Positions 1 to 8,713 of a stretch of DNA of 64,000 nt are shown piece by piece (position 1 is the first letter of the stretch; the number at the start of each line of letters is the position of its first letter). The stretch lies in assembly GCF_030815865.1 (NCBI RefSeq), contig NZ_JAUSXI010000001.1:868001-932000 (forward strand), given 5' to 3'. Below the pieces are notes generated by a model. That model worked only from the letters and a program-made list of their open reading frames with translations, was not told where the DNA came from and searched no databases. Both the position numbers and the translations under genes were made by a program. The DNA is from Arthrobacter globiformis (GTDB lineage Bacteria > Actinomycetota > Actinomycetes > Actinomycetales > Micrococcaceae).

Positions 1-1
1 G

Positions 2-522
<521 letters not shown>

Positions 523-523
<1 letters not shown>

Positions 524-1656
524 TGACTGAACCTGCCCCGAACGGGACGCCCGCAAACCCGGCCGTGCTTGCTGAACAAAAGGTGCCTTCTGAACAAGGC
601 ATGCTCTCTGAACAAGAGGTGCTGTTCGAACAACGGGGCAAACTGGGGGTGGTTACGCTCAACCGGCCCAAGGCGGTCAACGCGCTCACAGCAGGGATGG
701 TCACCGCCGTCCTCGAGCAGCTCACCGCCTGGGCAGATGACGACAGCGTTGCCACCGTGCTGGTCCAGGGTGCCGGCGACCGCGGCCTTTGCGCGGGCGG
801 GGACATCGTGGCCATCTACCGCGACATCCTCGCCGGCGGCGACGAAACGGCCGGCTTCTGGGCAGACGAATACCGGCTGAACTCACTGATCGAGCGGTTC
901 CCCAAACCCTACGTCGCCCTCATGGACGGGCTGGTGCTGGGCGGCGGCGTGGGCATATCCGCGCACGGCTCCCTGCGCATCGTCACGGAGCGCACACGGA
1001 CGGGGATGCCGGAGACCACCATCGGGTTCGTGCCCGACGTCGGCGGGACCCTCCTGCTGTCACGCTCACCGGGGGAGGCGGGTACCCATGCCGCCCTCAC
1101 TGGCGCCCACCTGAGCGGTGCCGATGCGCTGTTCCTGGGGCTCGCCGATTACTTTGTCCCGTCCGGCAGCCTCGCGGACCTCGCGGCGGTGCTGGAAAAC
1201 GAAAGCGCGGAAGCCGCCGTCGCACGCTTCGCCCAAAAGCCGGCCGCCTCGGCGCTGGAGGCGCAGCGGGACTGGATCGACCCCTGCTATTCAGCGGACG
1301 ACGCCGAGGAGATCGTCCGGCGGCTGCGTGCCGCGGGCGGGGAGGCCGCTGCGGCTGCCGACACCATCGAGGCGAAGTCACCCACCGCCGTCAAGGTGAC
1401 CCTGGCCTCGCTGCGCCGGTCGCGCGGGCTGACCCTCGACCAAGCGCTCGCCGAGGAATACCGCGTGGGACTGCGCTGCCTCGCCGGACCGGACTTCCGG
1501 GAGGGGATCCGGGCGCAAGTGGTGGATAAGGACCGCAACCCTCAGTGGCAGCCGGCCACGCTGCAGGAGGTACACGCGGACGACGTCGAGCGGTACTTTG
1601 CGCCGTTGGGGGACCGGGAACTGGTTCTGTGGGAAAGTGAGTCGGACCATGCCTGA
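523..1656 (+). CDS. 3-hydroxyisobutyryl-CoA hydrolase (crotonase superfamily)
   Basis: This 377-residue crotonase-fold protein is longer than plain enoyl-CoA hydratases and matches the HIBCH group, which hydrolyses 3-hydroxyisobutyryl-CoA in valine catabolism. Visible features are LNRPKAVNAL near residue 45, the oxyanion-hole segment GLCAGGDI, and GLVLGGGVGISAHGS followed by MPETTIGFVPDVGG. It sits between mmsA and mmsB, which use the substrates on either side of this step. The first 35 or so residues hold an 18-bp tandem repeat and are not part of the fold, so translation could start later. The start at 523 is favoured by the one-base overlap with mmsA. Confidence 0.85.
573..633 (+). repeat. 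18-bp tandem repeat in the N-terminal coding region
   Basis: The heptamer TGAACAA recurs at 573, 591 and 609, with a one-base variant (CGAACAA) at 627, so there are four units at an exact 18-bp period. The units are in frame and encode a repeated xEQxxL pattern in the N-terminal tail of the 3-hydroxyisobutyryl-CoA hydrolase. The period keeps the frame whatever the copy number. Confidence 0.8.
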
Positions 1657-2605
1657 TGAAGTAGCCATGCCTGAAGAAGCAGCCCGGCCTGATGCTGCAA
1701 AACCGCGCGTTGCCTTCCTCGGGCTCGGCCACATGGGCGGTCCCATGGCGGTCAACCTGGTCAAGGCAGGCTACGAGGTCATCGGCTTCGACGTGGTGCC
1801 AGCCGCGCTGGACGCCGCCCGCGAGCACGGCATCCCCGTTGCCGCGAGTGCCGCTGAAACCATTCCCGGAGCAGAGATCGTGCTCACGATGTTCCCGAGC
1901 GGGCAGCATGTGCTGGACGCCTACCGGGGCAGCGACGGGGAGCCGGGACTGCTGGCCGCCGCGGCGCCGAACACCATGTTCCTGGACTGCTCCACCATCA
2001 ACGTGGACGAGGCACGTGAGGCCGCCCGGCTGGCCCTTGACGCCGGGCACCGCTCCGTGGACGCGCCGGTATCCGGCGGTGTGGTGGGGGCGGAGGCCGG
2101 GACGCTGACGTTCATGGTCGGCGCGCTGCCGGAGGACTTCGAGACAGTGCGGCCGCTGTTCGACGTTATGGGCAAACGCGCAGTGCTCTGCGGAGAGCAC
2201 GGTTCCGGCCAGGCAGCGAAGGTCTGCAACAACCTCATTCTGGGTGTCTCGATGATCGCGGTCAGCGAGGCGTTCGTCCTCGGGGAAAAGCTGGGACTGA
2301 CGCACCAGGCGCTGTTCGATGTCGCGTCCGCGGCATCGGGCCAGTGCTGGGCCCTCACCACCAACTGCCCGGTCCCCGGGCCGGTGCCCACCAGCCCGGC
2401 CAACCGCGACTACCAGCCCGGCTTCGCCGGGGCATTGATGGCCAAGGACCTGCGGTTGGCGCTGAACGCACTCCAGTCCACCGGCGTGGCCGCCCGGATG
2501 GGGCCCCTGGCCTCCGAGATTTACGACGCCTTCGCCGCGGAAGGCGGGGCCGGCCGGGATTTCTCCGGCATCATCACCGATATCCGGGACAAGTCAGGAC
2601 AGTAG
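1649..2605 (+). CDS. mmsB: 3-hydroxyisobutyrate dehydrogenase
   Basis: NAD-dependent oxidation of 3-hydroxyisobutyrate to methylmalonate semialdehyde is the expected role. The 318-residue protein begins with a short tail, then the Rossmann motif VAFLGLGHMGGPMAVNLV. It carries DAPVSGGVVGAEAGTL (substrate-binding signature) and KVCNNLILG with the conserved catalytic lysine. The ATG at 1649 is chosen because it overlaps the upstream stop by 8 bp and has GGGAAAG upstream. A longer frame from 1598 would run deep into the preceding gene. Position between the hydrolase and an enoyl-CoA hydratase fits a valine operon. Confidence 0.9.
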   Translation: MPDEVAMPEEAARPDAAKPRVAFLGLGHMGGPMAVNLVKAGYEVIGFDVVPAALDAAREHGIPVAASAAETIPGAEIVLTMFPSGQHVLDAYRGSDGEPGLLAAAAPNTMFLDCSTINVDEAREAARLALDAGHRSVDAPVSGGVVGAEAGTLTFMVGALPEDFETVRPLFDVMGKRAVLCGEHGSGQAAKVCNNLILGVSMIAVSEAFVLGEKLGLTHQALFDVASAASGQCWALTTNCPVPGPVPTSPANRDYQPGFAGALMAKDLRLALNALQSTGVAARMGPLASEIYDAFAAEGGAGRDFSGIITDIRDKSGQ

Positions 2606-2644
2606 GCTTAGTTTTAGGACGTACCAACCACGTGAGGGGCATGG

Positions 2645-3424
2645 ATGACGCACGAGTACGGGAACATTCTGGTGGAGCACCGCGGGCGCGTTGGCCTCGT
2701 CACCCTGAACAGGCCCGAAGCGCTGAACGCCCTTGACAGGACCACCCTGGAAGAACTCGTGGCGGCGGTTTCGGCCATGGACGCGGATCCGGGCGTTGGC
2801 GCCGTCGTGATTACCGGCTCGGGGAAGGCCTTCGCCGCCGGCGCTGACATCAAGGAGATGGCGGACAAGGGCTACCTGGAGATGTACGACGCCGACTGGT
2901 TCCGCGGGTGGGAGAATCTCACCAGGCTGCGCATTCCGCTGATCGCGGCCGTGTCCGGTTTCGCGCTGGGCGGCGGCTGCGAGCTGGCCATGATGTGTGA
3001 CTTCATCATCGCCGGCGACAACGCCAAGTTCGGCCAGCCCGAGATCAACCTCGGCGTCGTGCCGGGCATGGGCGGGTCTCAGCGGCTCACCCGTGCCGTG
3101 GGCAAGGCCAAGGCGATGGACATGATCCTGACCGGCCGGTTCATCGACGCGGCCGAGGCGGAGCGCTCAGGCCTGGTGGCACGGGTGGTGCCTGCCGCGG
3201 ACACCGTGGAGGAGGCGCTGAAGGCCGCGGAGGTCATCGCGTCCAAGTCGAAACCGGCCGCCATGCTGGCCAAGGAAGCCGTCAACGCGGCCTTCGAGAC
3301 TGGGCTGGCGCAGGGCGTGCTGTTTGAACGGCGCCTGTTCCATTCGCTCTTCGCCTCCGAGGACCAGAAGGAAGGCATGGCTGCTTTCGCGGAGAAGCGC
3401 CAGCCGGAGTTCAGGCACCGGTGA
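2645..3424 (+). CDS. Enoyl-CoA hydratase
   Basis: A 259-residue crotonase-family enzyme of standard length. It hydrates 2-enoyl-CoA; in this operon the likely substrate is methacrylyl-CoA. Motifs seen are [10 protein letters not shown], the oxyanion segment [14 protein letters not shown], then [15 protein letters not shown] with the first catalytic glutamate and [20 protein letters not shown] with the second. A GAGGGG ribosome-binding site lies just before the ATG. Its stop overlaps the following GTG start (GTGA). Exact chain-length specificity cannot be read from sequence. Confidence 0.88.
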   Translation: MTHEYGNILVEHRGRVGLVTLNRPEALNALDRTTLEELVAAVSAMDADPGVGAVVITGSGKAFAAGADIKEMADKGYLEMYDADWFRGWENLTRLRIPLIAAVSGFALGGGCELAMMCDFIIAGDNAKFGQPEINLGVVPGMGGSQRLTRAVGKAKAMDMILTGRFIDAAEAERSGLVARVVPAADTVEEALKAAEVIASKSKPAAMLAKEAVNAAFETGLAQGVLFERRLFHSLFASEDQKEGMAAFAEKRQPEFRHR

Positions 3425-4242
3425 GCACTCGGCTGACCGGGGAGCGCACAGTGAAGGGGACTTCCCTGCGCGTTGTCCCGGCGGCCATGGTCTCACTGGC
3501 CGGCTTTATCCTGTTCGCGCTGGACCAGAGCCTGTGGGGGTATGCCCTGCTCGCTGCAGCCCTCGTGCTCGCGGCCTTGGTGGACCGGCTGCTGTTCCGC
3601 GACCTCGCGCTGATTGCGGCCGGAGTGGCCATCATCAGTGCCGTTCCCATCACCACGGACGTCAGCACGTCCCACATGCTCGTCATGGGCTCGGCCATGA
3701 TCGCGGCGGTGGGGATCCCCTATGCTGTATCGCGCTTCGTCACCAAGGAGCATGCGGTGGTGTTTCCGGTGCGGACCGGGCAGAAATGGACACGTGCGGA
3801 GAAGTGGTATCTGCCCGCCGTCGTGGTGATCGGCTATGCCCTGTTGCCCGTCTATATGATCCGGACCGGGGTCTATATGAACTGGCCCGCCGTGCACGAC
3901 CCCGAGGGCATCACACGGCTCTTTGTCGGCACCAACGCCCTGGGCATCTGGGATGAGCTGTTCTTCATCTGCACTTGCTTCGCCCTGTTGCGCCGGCACC
4001 TGCCCGACTGGCAGGCCAACCTGCTGCAGGCCGTCCTGTTCACGTCCTTCCTGTGGGAACTGGGGTTCAAGTCCTGGGCGCCGCTTTTCATCTACCCCTT
4101 CGCCCTGCTGCAGGCCCGCATCTTCACTGTGACCAAGTCGCTGTCCTACATCGTGAGCGTGCACCTGCTCTTCGACTTCGTGCTGTTCCTGGTGCTGCTC
4201 CACGCGCACAACCGGGCGTGGATCGACATCTTCCTGTACTGA
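3421..4242 (+). CDS. Multi-pass membrane protein, CPBP (Abi) protease-like
   Basis: The 273-residue product has about eight hydrophobic segments and is surely integral to the membrane. The C-terminal half resembles CPBP-type intramembrane glutamic proteases: a DELFF block near residue 180, a SFLWELGF block near 208 and [10 protein letters not shown] near 248. The first block keeps one acidic glutamate rather than the usual EE pair, so protease activity is uncertain. It starts with GTG overlapping the enoyl-CoA hydratase stop and therefore appears co-translated with the valine operon, but a role in that pathway is not evident. Confidence 0.6.
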   Translation: MSTRLTGERTVKGTSLRVVPAAMVSLAGFILFALDQSLWGYALLAAALVLAALVDRLLFRDLALIAAGVAIISAVPITTDVSTSHMLVMGSAMIAAVGIPYAVSRFVTKEHAVVFPVRTGQKWTRAEKWYLPAVVVIGYALLPVYMIRTGVYMNWPAVHDPEGITRLFVGTNALGIWDELFFICTCFALLRRHLPDWQANLLQAVLFTSFLWELGFKSWAPLFIYPFALLQARIFTVTKSLSYIVSVHLLFDFVLFLVLLHAHNRAWIDIFLY

Positions 4243-4324
4243 ATTGCCGCCGCGAATTCACCCGCCGTTAATTGCCGTGCCGTAGGGTTGCACTTCAGGC
4301 AAACGTGCGAAAAGGGGAACGATC

Positions 4325-4588
4325 GTGGCCGACATCGCTGCTGTATTGGGACGGCTCACCGCGGCCGAGCTTGAGGAAATCCACGCCACGGGCCCGCAGG
4401 GGCACTTGAGCCGCAGGATCGTGGAGGCACTGGACCGGGCTGCCGGCGGTCCGGGCGGCGGCCGCGGCTACTACGTGCCTGCCGGAAGTGTCAGCGGAAC
4501 AGGCAGCCCGCACGTTGTGCTGAGGAGCGACGTCGCGGCCTGGCTTTTCGGGCATTCCGCCCCGGCCGCCGTGGCCGACCCCGCCTAG
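4325..4588 (+). CDS. Small hypothetical protein (87 aa)
   Basis: No family is recognised. An AAAAGGGGAAC ribosome-binding site sits just before the GTG start and codon usage matches its neighbours, so it is probably real. The N-terminal half looks helical, with alternating charged and aliphatic residues; a glycine-rich stretch follows near residue 43. It is monocistronic and convergent with the ArsR gene. Confidence 0.55.
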   Translation: MADIAAVLGRLTAAELEEIHATGPQGHLSRRIVEALDRAAGGPGGGRGYYVPAGSVSGTGSPHVVLRSDVAAWLFGHSAPAAVADPA

Positions 4589-4678
4589 CCTGCGGCCTGT
4601 GCTGCCGGCGCCAGAACGGATGGTGGCGCGGCGCCCGGGGTCCGCGTTGGAGCCGTTGCCATTCGCTCCGCCGTTCGG

Positions 4679-4999
4679 CTAACGAAGGACGCCAACGCCG
4701 AGGATGGAGCCCAGCAGGCCACGGGCCGCTTCGAGGACCTCGCGCACTTCGGGTGAAGTCAGTTCATAAAACAGGCGGCCGTCCTTCCGGGACGGAACGA
4801 TCAGCCGCTGGCGCCGCAGGATGCCGAGGTGCTGGGAAAGGTTCGAGGCCTCAAGCCCGGTGCAGTCCCGCAAATTGCTCACGGTCTCGGGGCCGTTGAC
4901 CAGCATCTCCAGAACCAGGATGCGTGCAGGGTGGCCCATGGACTTGAACAGGTCGGCCTTTACCCCGGCGTGGATCACGCCGTCGGGCATGTCGCCCAT
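4679..4999 (-). CDS. ArsR-family winged-helix regulator
   Basis: A 106-residue single-domain regulator. SMGHPARILVLEML begins the fold and the recognition region is CTGLEASNLSQHLGILRRQ, followed by the beta-wing RKDGRLFYEL. No cysteine pair typical of arsenic or cadmium sensing is seen; the single cysteine (DCTGL) lies in the DNA-binding region, so the signal is unknown. A GGAAGGA ribosome-binding site precedes the ATG. The gene is transcribed leftward, away from a 330-bp region with palindromes. Confidence 0.85.
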   Translation of the reverse strand: MGDMPDGVIHAGVKADLFKSMGHPARILVLEMLVNGPETVSNLRDCTGLEASNLSQHLGILRRQRLIVPSRKDGRLFYELTSPEVREVLEAARGLLGSILGVGVLR

Positions 5000-5082
5000 T
5001 CTGGATTCCTTCCACTGTTACTTGCCACGTGCTTCTCGGCCGGATCTTGCCGGCCCGCCAGGCTCGGTGCCCCCAATAGGCG

Positions 5083-5116
5083 TATAGACCCAAGTATAGA
5101 GACAGAACGGTCTGTC
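5083..5116. promoter_or_regulatory. Palindrome and direct repeats upstream of arsR-like gene
   Basis: A perfect inverted repeat GACAGA-ACGG-TCTGTC lies at 5101-5116, beside two TATAGA direct repeats at 5083 and 5095. Read leftward the latter give TATACT/TATACG, which could serve as -10 elements for the ArsR gene. The palindrome has the look of a dimer-bound operator. Which regulator uses it is unknown. Confidence 0.45.
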
Positions 5117-5229
5117 CCCGACGAGCCGGGGGAAACTTTTACTGGAGGACCGGGCGCGCGGGGTTTGCGGCCGCGGACCGCCCTTGCCAAGAGCCCGGAA
5201 CTAGTTCACAATTTCATAAATTCCTCAAT

Positions 5230-5310
5230 TACCGCCCCGGCTCATCCGCGGGAGCGGTAAGGAGAAAAACCTCAGCTGCTTCCGGCGACTACGGCGTCCC
5301 CGGACGCCGT
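5230..5310 (+). promoter_or_regulatory. Two inverted repeats in the leader of the DUF1508 gene
   Basis: TACCGC (5230-5235) is matched by GCGGTA (5254-5259). A 9-bp perfect repeat ACGGCGTCC / GGACGCCGT lies at 5291-5310 with only CC between the arms. The second ends about 12 bp before the AGGAGG ribosome-binding site at 5334, so it could form a stable 5'-leader hairpin or be an operator. The rest of 5000-5333 shows nothing recognisable. Confidence 0.4.
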
Positions 5311-5333
5311 GTTCCCGTATCCAGGAGGGCTAA

Positions 5334-5609
5334 ATGGCTGGCATGTTCGAACTCTTCATCGACGCGGACGATTCCTTCAGATTCCAGCTCACCGCCCCGG
5401 ACGGCACCGTGATGGCGGTATCCCGCCCTTTTGCAAGCAAGGCTGCCGCGGTCGAAGGCATCGCTGCCGTTCGTGAGTACGCCGGGATGGGCCATGTGAA
5501 GGAGCTTGCCACGGCTCCCTTGGACCGCTTCCTCGGTTCCCGCCCCCACGCTGCCGTTCGACCCCTATCCATGCGCATGCCCCTCCAGTTTCAGGGGATG
5601 GCCGGGTAG
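5334..5609 (+). CDS. DUF1508 (YegP-like) domain protein
   Basis: The 91-residue product begins with one DUF1508 repeat: FELFIDADDSFRFQLTAPDG, then AVSRPFASKAAAVEGIAAVR. This small beta-alpha domain occurs in proteins of unknown biochemical role. A short basic, proline-containing tail follows. The AGGAGG ribosome-binding site is strong. It precedes the PAS-ANTAR gene by 16 bp and may be co-transcribed with it. Confidence 0.75.
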   Translation: MAGMFELFIDADDSFRFQLTAPDGTVMAVSRPFASKAAAVEGIAAVREYAGMGHVKELATAPLDRFLGSRPHAAVRPLSMRMPLQFQGMAG

Positions 5610-5625
5610 GGCGGCTGGATCCGCG

Positions 5626-6315
5626 ATGAGCCTTCCGAAAACGGTGCGGGCGTACTCGAGCGCTCTCGGGCCGGCAGATTGTGTTGCCGGCACGTTCCAT
5701 TACGACGCCATGTCGGGGCGGCTTGAATGGTCCGATGAGCTGTACACGCTCCACGGTTACCACCGCGGCGAGATCGTGCCCACCGTGGAGCTTCTCTACG
5801 CCCACAAGCATCCGGACGACAGGGACCGCTGCCATGACACCTTCATGGCGGCCTGTGAAGCGGGCGGATTTTTCTGCAGCTACCACCGCATCCTTGATGC
5901 CCGCATGCGGGAACACCGTGTCCTAACTGCCGGCGAGGCGCTCACGGAGGACGGCAGGCTTATTGCTGTTGAGGGGTTCATTGTTGACTTGACCAGCACG
6001 CTGCACTGGGAAACGGAAACGGCGGCACGGGAGGCGGTTAAAGGTGCCCTTGGCACGCGAAGCACCATAGAACAGGCGAAGGGCATCCTGATGGGCATCC
6101 TGCGGATTGGTTCCGAGGCCGCTTTCGACCTGCTGGCCAAATACAGCCAGGACACCAACATCAAGGTGGCCAGCACGGCTGCCGACCTGGTGCAGCTGGC
6201 CAACAGCCCGCAGCAGGCGGCATTGCTTGACACGTTCGTCCAGGAGCTCCAGCGGGGCCCGGACGGCCGGCCAGTCGGTGAAGCCGGTCAGTCCGTGGAG
6301 CCGGTAAGTCCGTAA
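5626..6315 (+). CDS. PAS-ANTAR regulator, likely RNA-binding antiterminator
   Basis: A 229-residue two-domain protein. Residues about 18-125 form a PAS_3-type sensor (GTFHYDAMSGRLEWSDEL, then HPDDRDRCHDTF). Residues about 145-200 form an ANTAR domain with the family signature IEQAKGILMGILRIGSEAAF. ANTAR proteins bind paired hairpins in nascent RNA and stop termination. The ATG at 5626 is chosen because it starts just before the PAS fold and 16 bp after the upstream stop; the frame extends further upstream only through the DUF1508 gene. The target RNA is not evident here. Confidence 0.85.
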   Translation: MSLPKTVRAYSSALGPADCVAGTFHYDAMSGRLEWSDELYTLHGYHRGEIVPTVELLYAHKHPDDRDRCHDTFMAACEAGGFFCSYHRILDARMREHRVLTAGEALTEDGRLIAVEGFIVDLTSTLHWETETAAREAVKGALGTRSTIEQAKGILMGILRIGSEAAFDLLAKYSQDTNIKVASTAADLVQLANSPQQAALLDTFVQELQRGPDGRPVGEAGQSVEPVSP

Positions 6316-6337
6316 AGTCCGTCAGTCCGTAAAGTCC
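6307..6337. repeat. 9-bp imperfect tandem repeat at convergent gene ends
   Basis: AGTCCGTAA, AGTCCGTC, AGTCCGTAA and a partial AGTCC follow each other at 6307-6337. The stop codons of both the PAS-ANTAR gene (6313-6315) and the convergent MarR gene (6322-6324) lie inside the repeat. Confidence 0.75.
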
Positions 6338-6828
6338 CCGGCGCCACGGCGGAAGTCGCCCAGGATCCGGATGAGCTGGTTCACGTCCTCATCGCCGAAA
6401 CCGGACTGGCCGAAAACCTCGGCGTTGAGCACTGCCGTCGCTCTTTTTGCCAGCGTGCGGCCCTCAGCCGTGAGCTCGATCAGCGTGGTGCGCCCGTCCG
6501 TGGGATGCGGTGAGCGGACCACCAGTCCTGCTGTCTGGAGGCGGTCAACGGCGTTGGTCACCGAGGTGGGGTGGACCTGCAGCAGGGCGCTCGCCTTGTT
6601 CATGGGCAGTGCGCCGCTCCTGGCGAAGCTGAGCAGCGCCAGCAGTTCGTAGCGGGCGAAGGTCAGTCCGAACGGCTTCAGGGCCCCCTCGATGCGGGCC
6701 AGCAGGATCTGCTGGGTGCGCATGATTGCCGTGATGGCAGCCATCGGGGCAGCAACGTCACTCCAGCCGTGGCTCTCCCAGTTGCGCTGTGCATCGGCAA
6801 TCGGGTCACGGGGCAGCGGAGGGCTCAC
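6322..6828 (-). CDS. MarR-family transcriptional regulator
   Basis: A 168-residue winged-helix regulator: RYELLALLSFARSGALPMNK leads to the recognition region LLQVHPTSVTNAVDRLQTAG and the wing PHPTDGRTTLIELT. The start is GTG, 3 bp after the stop of the acyl-CoA synthetase gene, so the two form one leftward operon. That arrangement suggests it controls acyl-CoA synthesis and possibly the divergent acyl-CoA dehydrogenase, with an acid or acyl-CoA as ligand. The operator could be the palindrome at 8646-8683. Confidence 0.88.
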   Translation of the reverse strand: MSPPLPRDPIADAQRNWESHGWSDVAAPMAAITAIMRTQQILLARIEGALKPFGLTFARYELLALLSFARSGALPMNKASALLQVHPTSVTNAVDRLQTAGLVVRSPHPTDGRTTLIELTAEGRTLAKRATAVLNAEVFGQSGFGDEDVNQLIRILGDFRRGAGDFTD

Positions 6829-6831
6829 GGC

Positions 6832-8619
6832 TCAGCCCTGGCTTTTCAGGCCCGGGAAATCCGTTTCAGAGTATTCCGTGCCCAGGCCGGGGGGAACACT
6901 GGCCGCACCGTGTCGGGTGCCGTCCGCGTGGCGGAGCTCCTCGCTGTGCCGCAGCTCGACCCGGCGGATTTTTCCCGAAATGGTTTTCGGCAGCTCGGCG
7001 AACTCAAGCCGGCGGATGCGCTTGAACGGCGCCAGGTGGTCGCGGCAGTAGCGCAGGATCTCCTCGGCGAGCTCGGGTCCCGGTTCGTGGCCGGGCGCCA
7101 GCACCACGAATGCCTTGGGCACGGACAGCTTCAGCGGATCGGGGGAGGGGACGACGGCGGCCTCCGCCACCGCGGGGTGCTCGATGAGTACGCTCTCCAA
7201 CTCGAACGGGGAGAGCCGGTAGTCGGAGGACTTGAAGACGTCGTCGTCCCGGCCCACGTAGGTGATGACGCCGTGCTCGTCCCGGCTGGCCATGTCGCCC
7301 GTGTGGTAGTAGCCGTCGCGGAAAGCCTCGGCCGTCTTCCCCGGGTCGCCGTAGTACGACTTCATCAGCCCGGCGGGGCGGGGATCCAGGCGCAGGCACA
7401 GCTCGCCGTCGTCCGCTTCTTCTCCCGTTGCCGGATCGACGAGGACCACGTCGTACCCCGGCAGGGGCTGGCCCATGGCGCCAATCTTGACGGGCTGGGC
7501 GGGTGTGTTGGCCACCTGCACTGTGGTCTCGGTCTGGCCGAAGCCGTCACGGATGGTCTGGCCCCAGGCGCGCTGGACCTGGCCGATGACCTCCGCATTG
7601 AGCGGCTCGCCGGCGGAAACAACCTTGGTGGGCGGATTTTTGAGGAGGCTCAGGTCGGCTTGGATGAGCATCCGCCACACAGTCGGCGGAGCGCAGAAGC
7701 TGGTGACCTTCTCCCGGTCCATCTGCTCCATCAGGGCCCTGGCATCGAAGCGCTCGTAGTTGTAGACGAACACGCAGGCTTCGGCAATCCACGGGGCGAA
7801 CAGGTTGGACCAGGCGTGTTTTGCCCAGCCCGGAGAGGCCACGTTAAGGTGCACGTCGCCCGGCTCCAGGCCTATCCAGTACATCGTGGACAGGTGGCCC
7901 ACCGGGTAGGACGTGTGCGTGTGTTCCACGAGCTTGGCCTTGGAGGTGGTGCCCGAGGTGAAGTAGAGGAGTAGGGTTTCGTCCGCCAGAGTGGTTGCGT
8001 CGGGGGTGAAGTCGCTGGGGGAGGCCATGGACTCTGCGTACTGTAGCCCCTGCGCAGTGCCGGCACCGCCGCCGGCGCTTGCGCTGCCGACGCTTGCACT
8101 GGTGCCTCCGGAGTCGGGGATTTCGATAAGCCGGTAGCTGCCGGGCACCTCGGCAAACTTGCCGAGGTTTGAACTGCCGACGGCGGCCCAGCCCGCTTCC
8201 CCGCGCTCCACCCGGTCCTTCAGGTCCGCGGGACCCATGAGTGTGGTGGTGGGGATCAGCACGATGCCAAGCTTGATGCCGGCCAGCACGAGTTCCCACA
8301 GTTCCACCTGGTTGCCCAGCATGATGATCATGCGGTCACCGCGTTTCACGCCCTGGATGCGGAGCCAGTTGGCCACCTGGTTGGACCGGGCCGACAGTTC
8401 GGCGAAGCTGCGTCGGGTGGCCGAGCCGTCCTGTTCCACGATCACCAGCGCCGGGTTGGCGCCTCTGGCGGGATCGGCAGCGATGGCGTCAAACCAGTCG
8501 AGTGCGAAGTTGAACTCCGCGGGCCGCGGCCATTCGAAGCTGACCCTCGCCTGGCGGTAGTCCTGGCGCAAAGCGAGCAGCTGGTCGCGTGCGGCACGGA
8601 AGTCGTCGGTGACTGTCAT
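6832..8619 (-). CDS. Acyl-CoA synthetase, medium-chain (AMP-forming)
   Basis: A 595-residue ANL-superfamily ligase that activates a carboxylic acid via an acyl-AMP. The phosphate-binding loop is LLYFTSGTTSKAK and the C-terminal lysine motif is PKTISGKIRRVEL; DGYYHTGDMASRDEHG is the A7/A8 region. Overall it resembles the medium-chain/benzoate-type (MACS) group. The last 25 or so residues are an extra tail. It heads an operon with a MarR regulator and faces an acyl-CoA dehydrogenase, consistent with uptake and beta-oxidation of an aromatic or short/medium-chain acid. Confidence 0.85.
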   Translation of the reverse strand: MTVTDDFRAARDQLLALRQDYRQARVSFEWPRPAEFNFALDWFDAIAADPARGANPALVIVEQDGSATRRSFAELSARSNQVANWLRIQGVKRGDRMIIMLGNQVELWELVLAGIKLGIVLIPTTTLMGPADLKDRVERGEAGWAAVGSSNLGKFAEVPGSYRLIEIPDSGGTSASVGSASAGGGAGTAQGLQYAESMASPSDFTPDATTLADETLLLYFTSGTTSKAKLVEHTHTSYPVGHLSTMYWIGLEPGDVHLNVASPGWAKHAWSNLFAPWIAEACVFVYNYERFDARALMEQMDREKVTSFCAPPTVWRMLIQADLSLLKNPPTKVVSAGEPLNAEVIGQVQRAWGQTIRDGFGQTETTVQVANTPAQPVKIGAMGQPLPGYDVVLVDPATGEEADDGELCLRLDPRPAGLMKSYYGDPGKTAEAFRDGYYHTGDMASRDEHGVITYVGRDDDVFKSSDYRLSPFELESVLIEHPAVAEAAVVPSPDPLKLSVPKAFVVLAPGHEPGPELAEEILRYCRDHLAPFKRIRRLEFAELPKTISGKIRRVELRHSEELRHADGTRHGAASVPPGLGTEYSETDFPGLKSQG

Positions 8620-8645
8620 GGGGCACCTTTCGCCTGGGGATTCAC

Positions 8646-8683
8646 GTCCTAGTGATCCACATCACTGTGCAATATACTAGGAC
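8646..8683. promoter_or_regulatory. Nested palindromes between acyl-CoA synthetase and dehydrogenase
   Basis: An outer perfect repeat GTCCTAGT (8646-8653) / ACTAGGAC (8676-8683) encloses an inner perfect repeat AGTGAT-CCAC-ATCACT (8651-8666). The inner one contains GTGA-N6-TCAC, the core of Crp/Fnr-type (GlxR-like) sites. Both sit in the 94-bp divergent region, so they probably control both genes. One site may belong to the MarR regulator encoded downstream. Confidence 0.65.
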
Positions 8684-8713
8684 ATCCAACGGTTTGGAAG
8701 AGCGAAGGGACCT

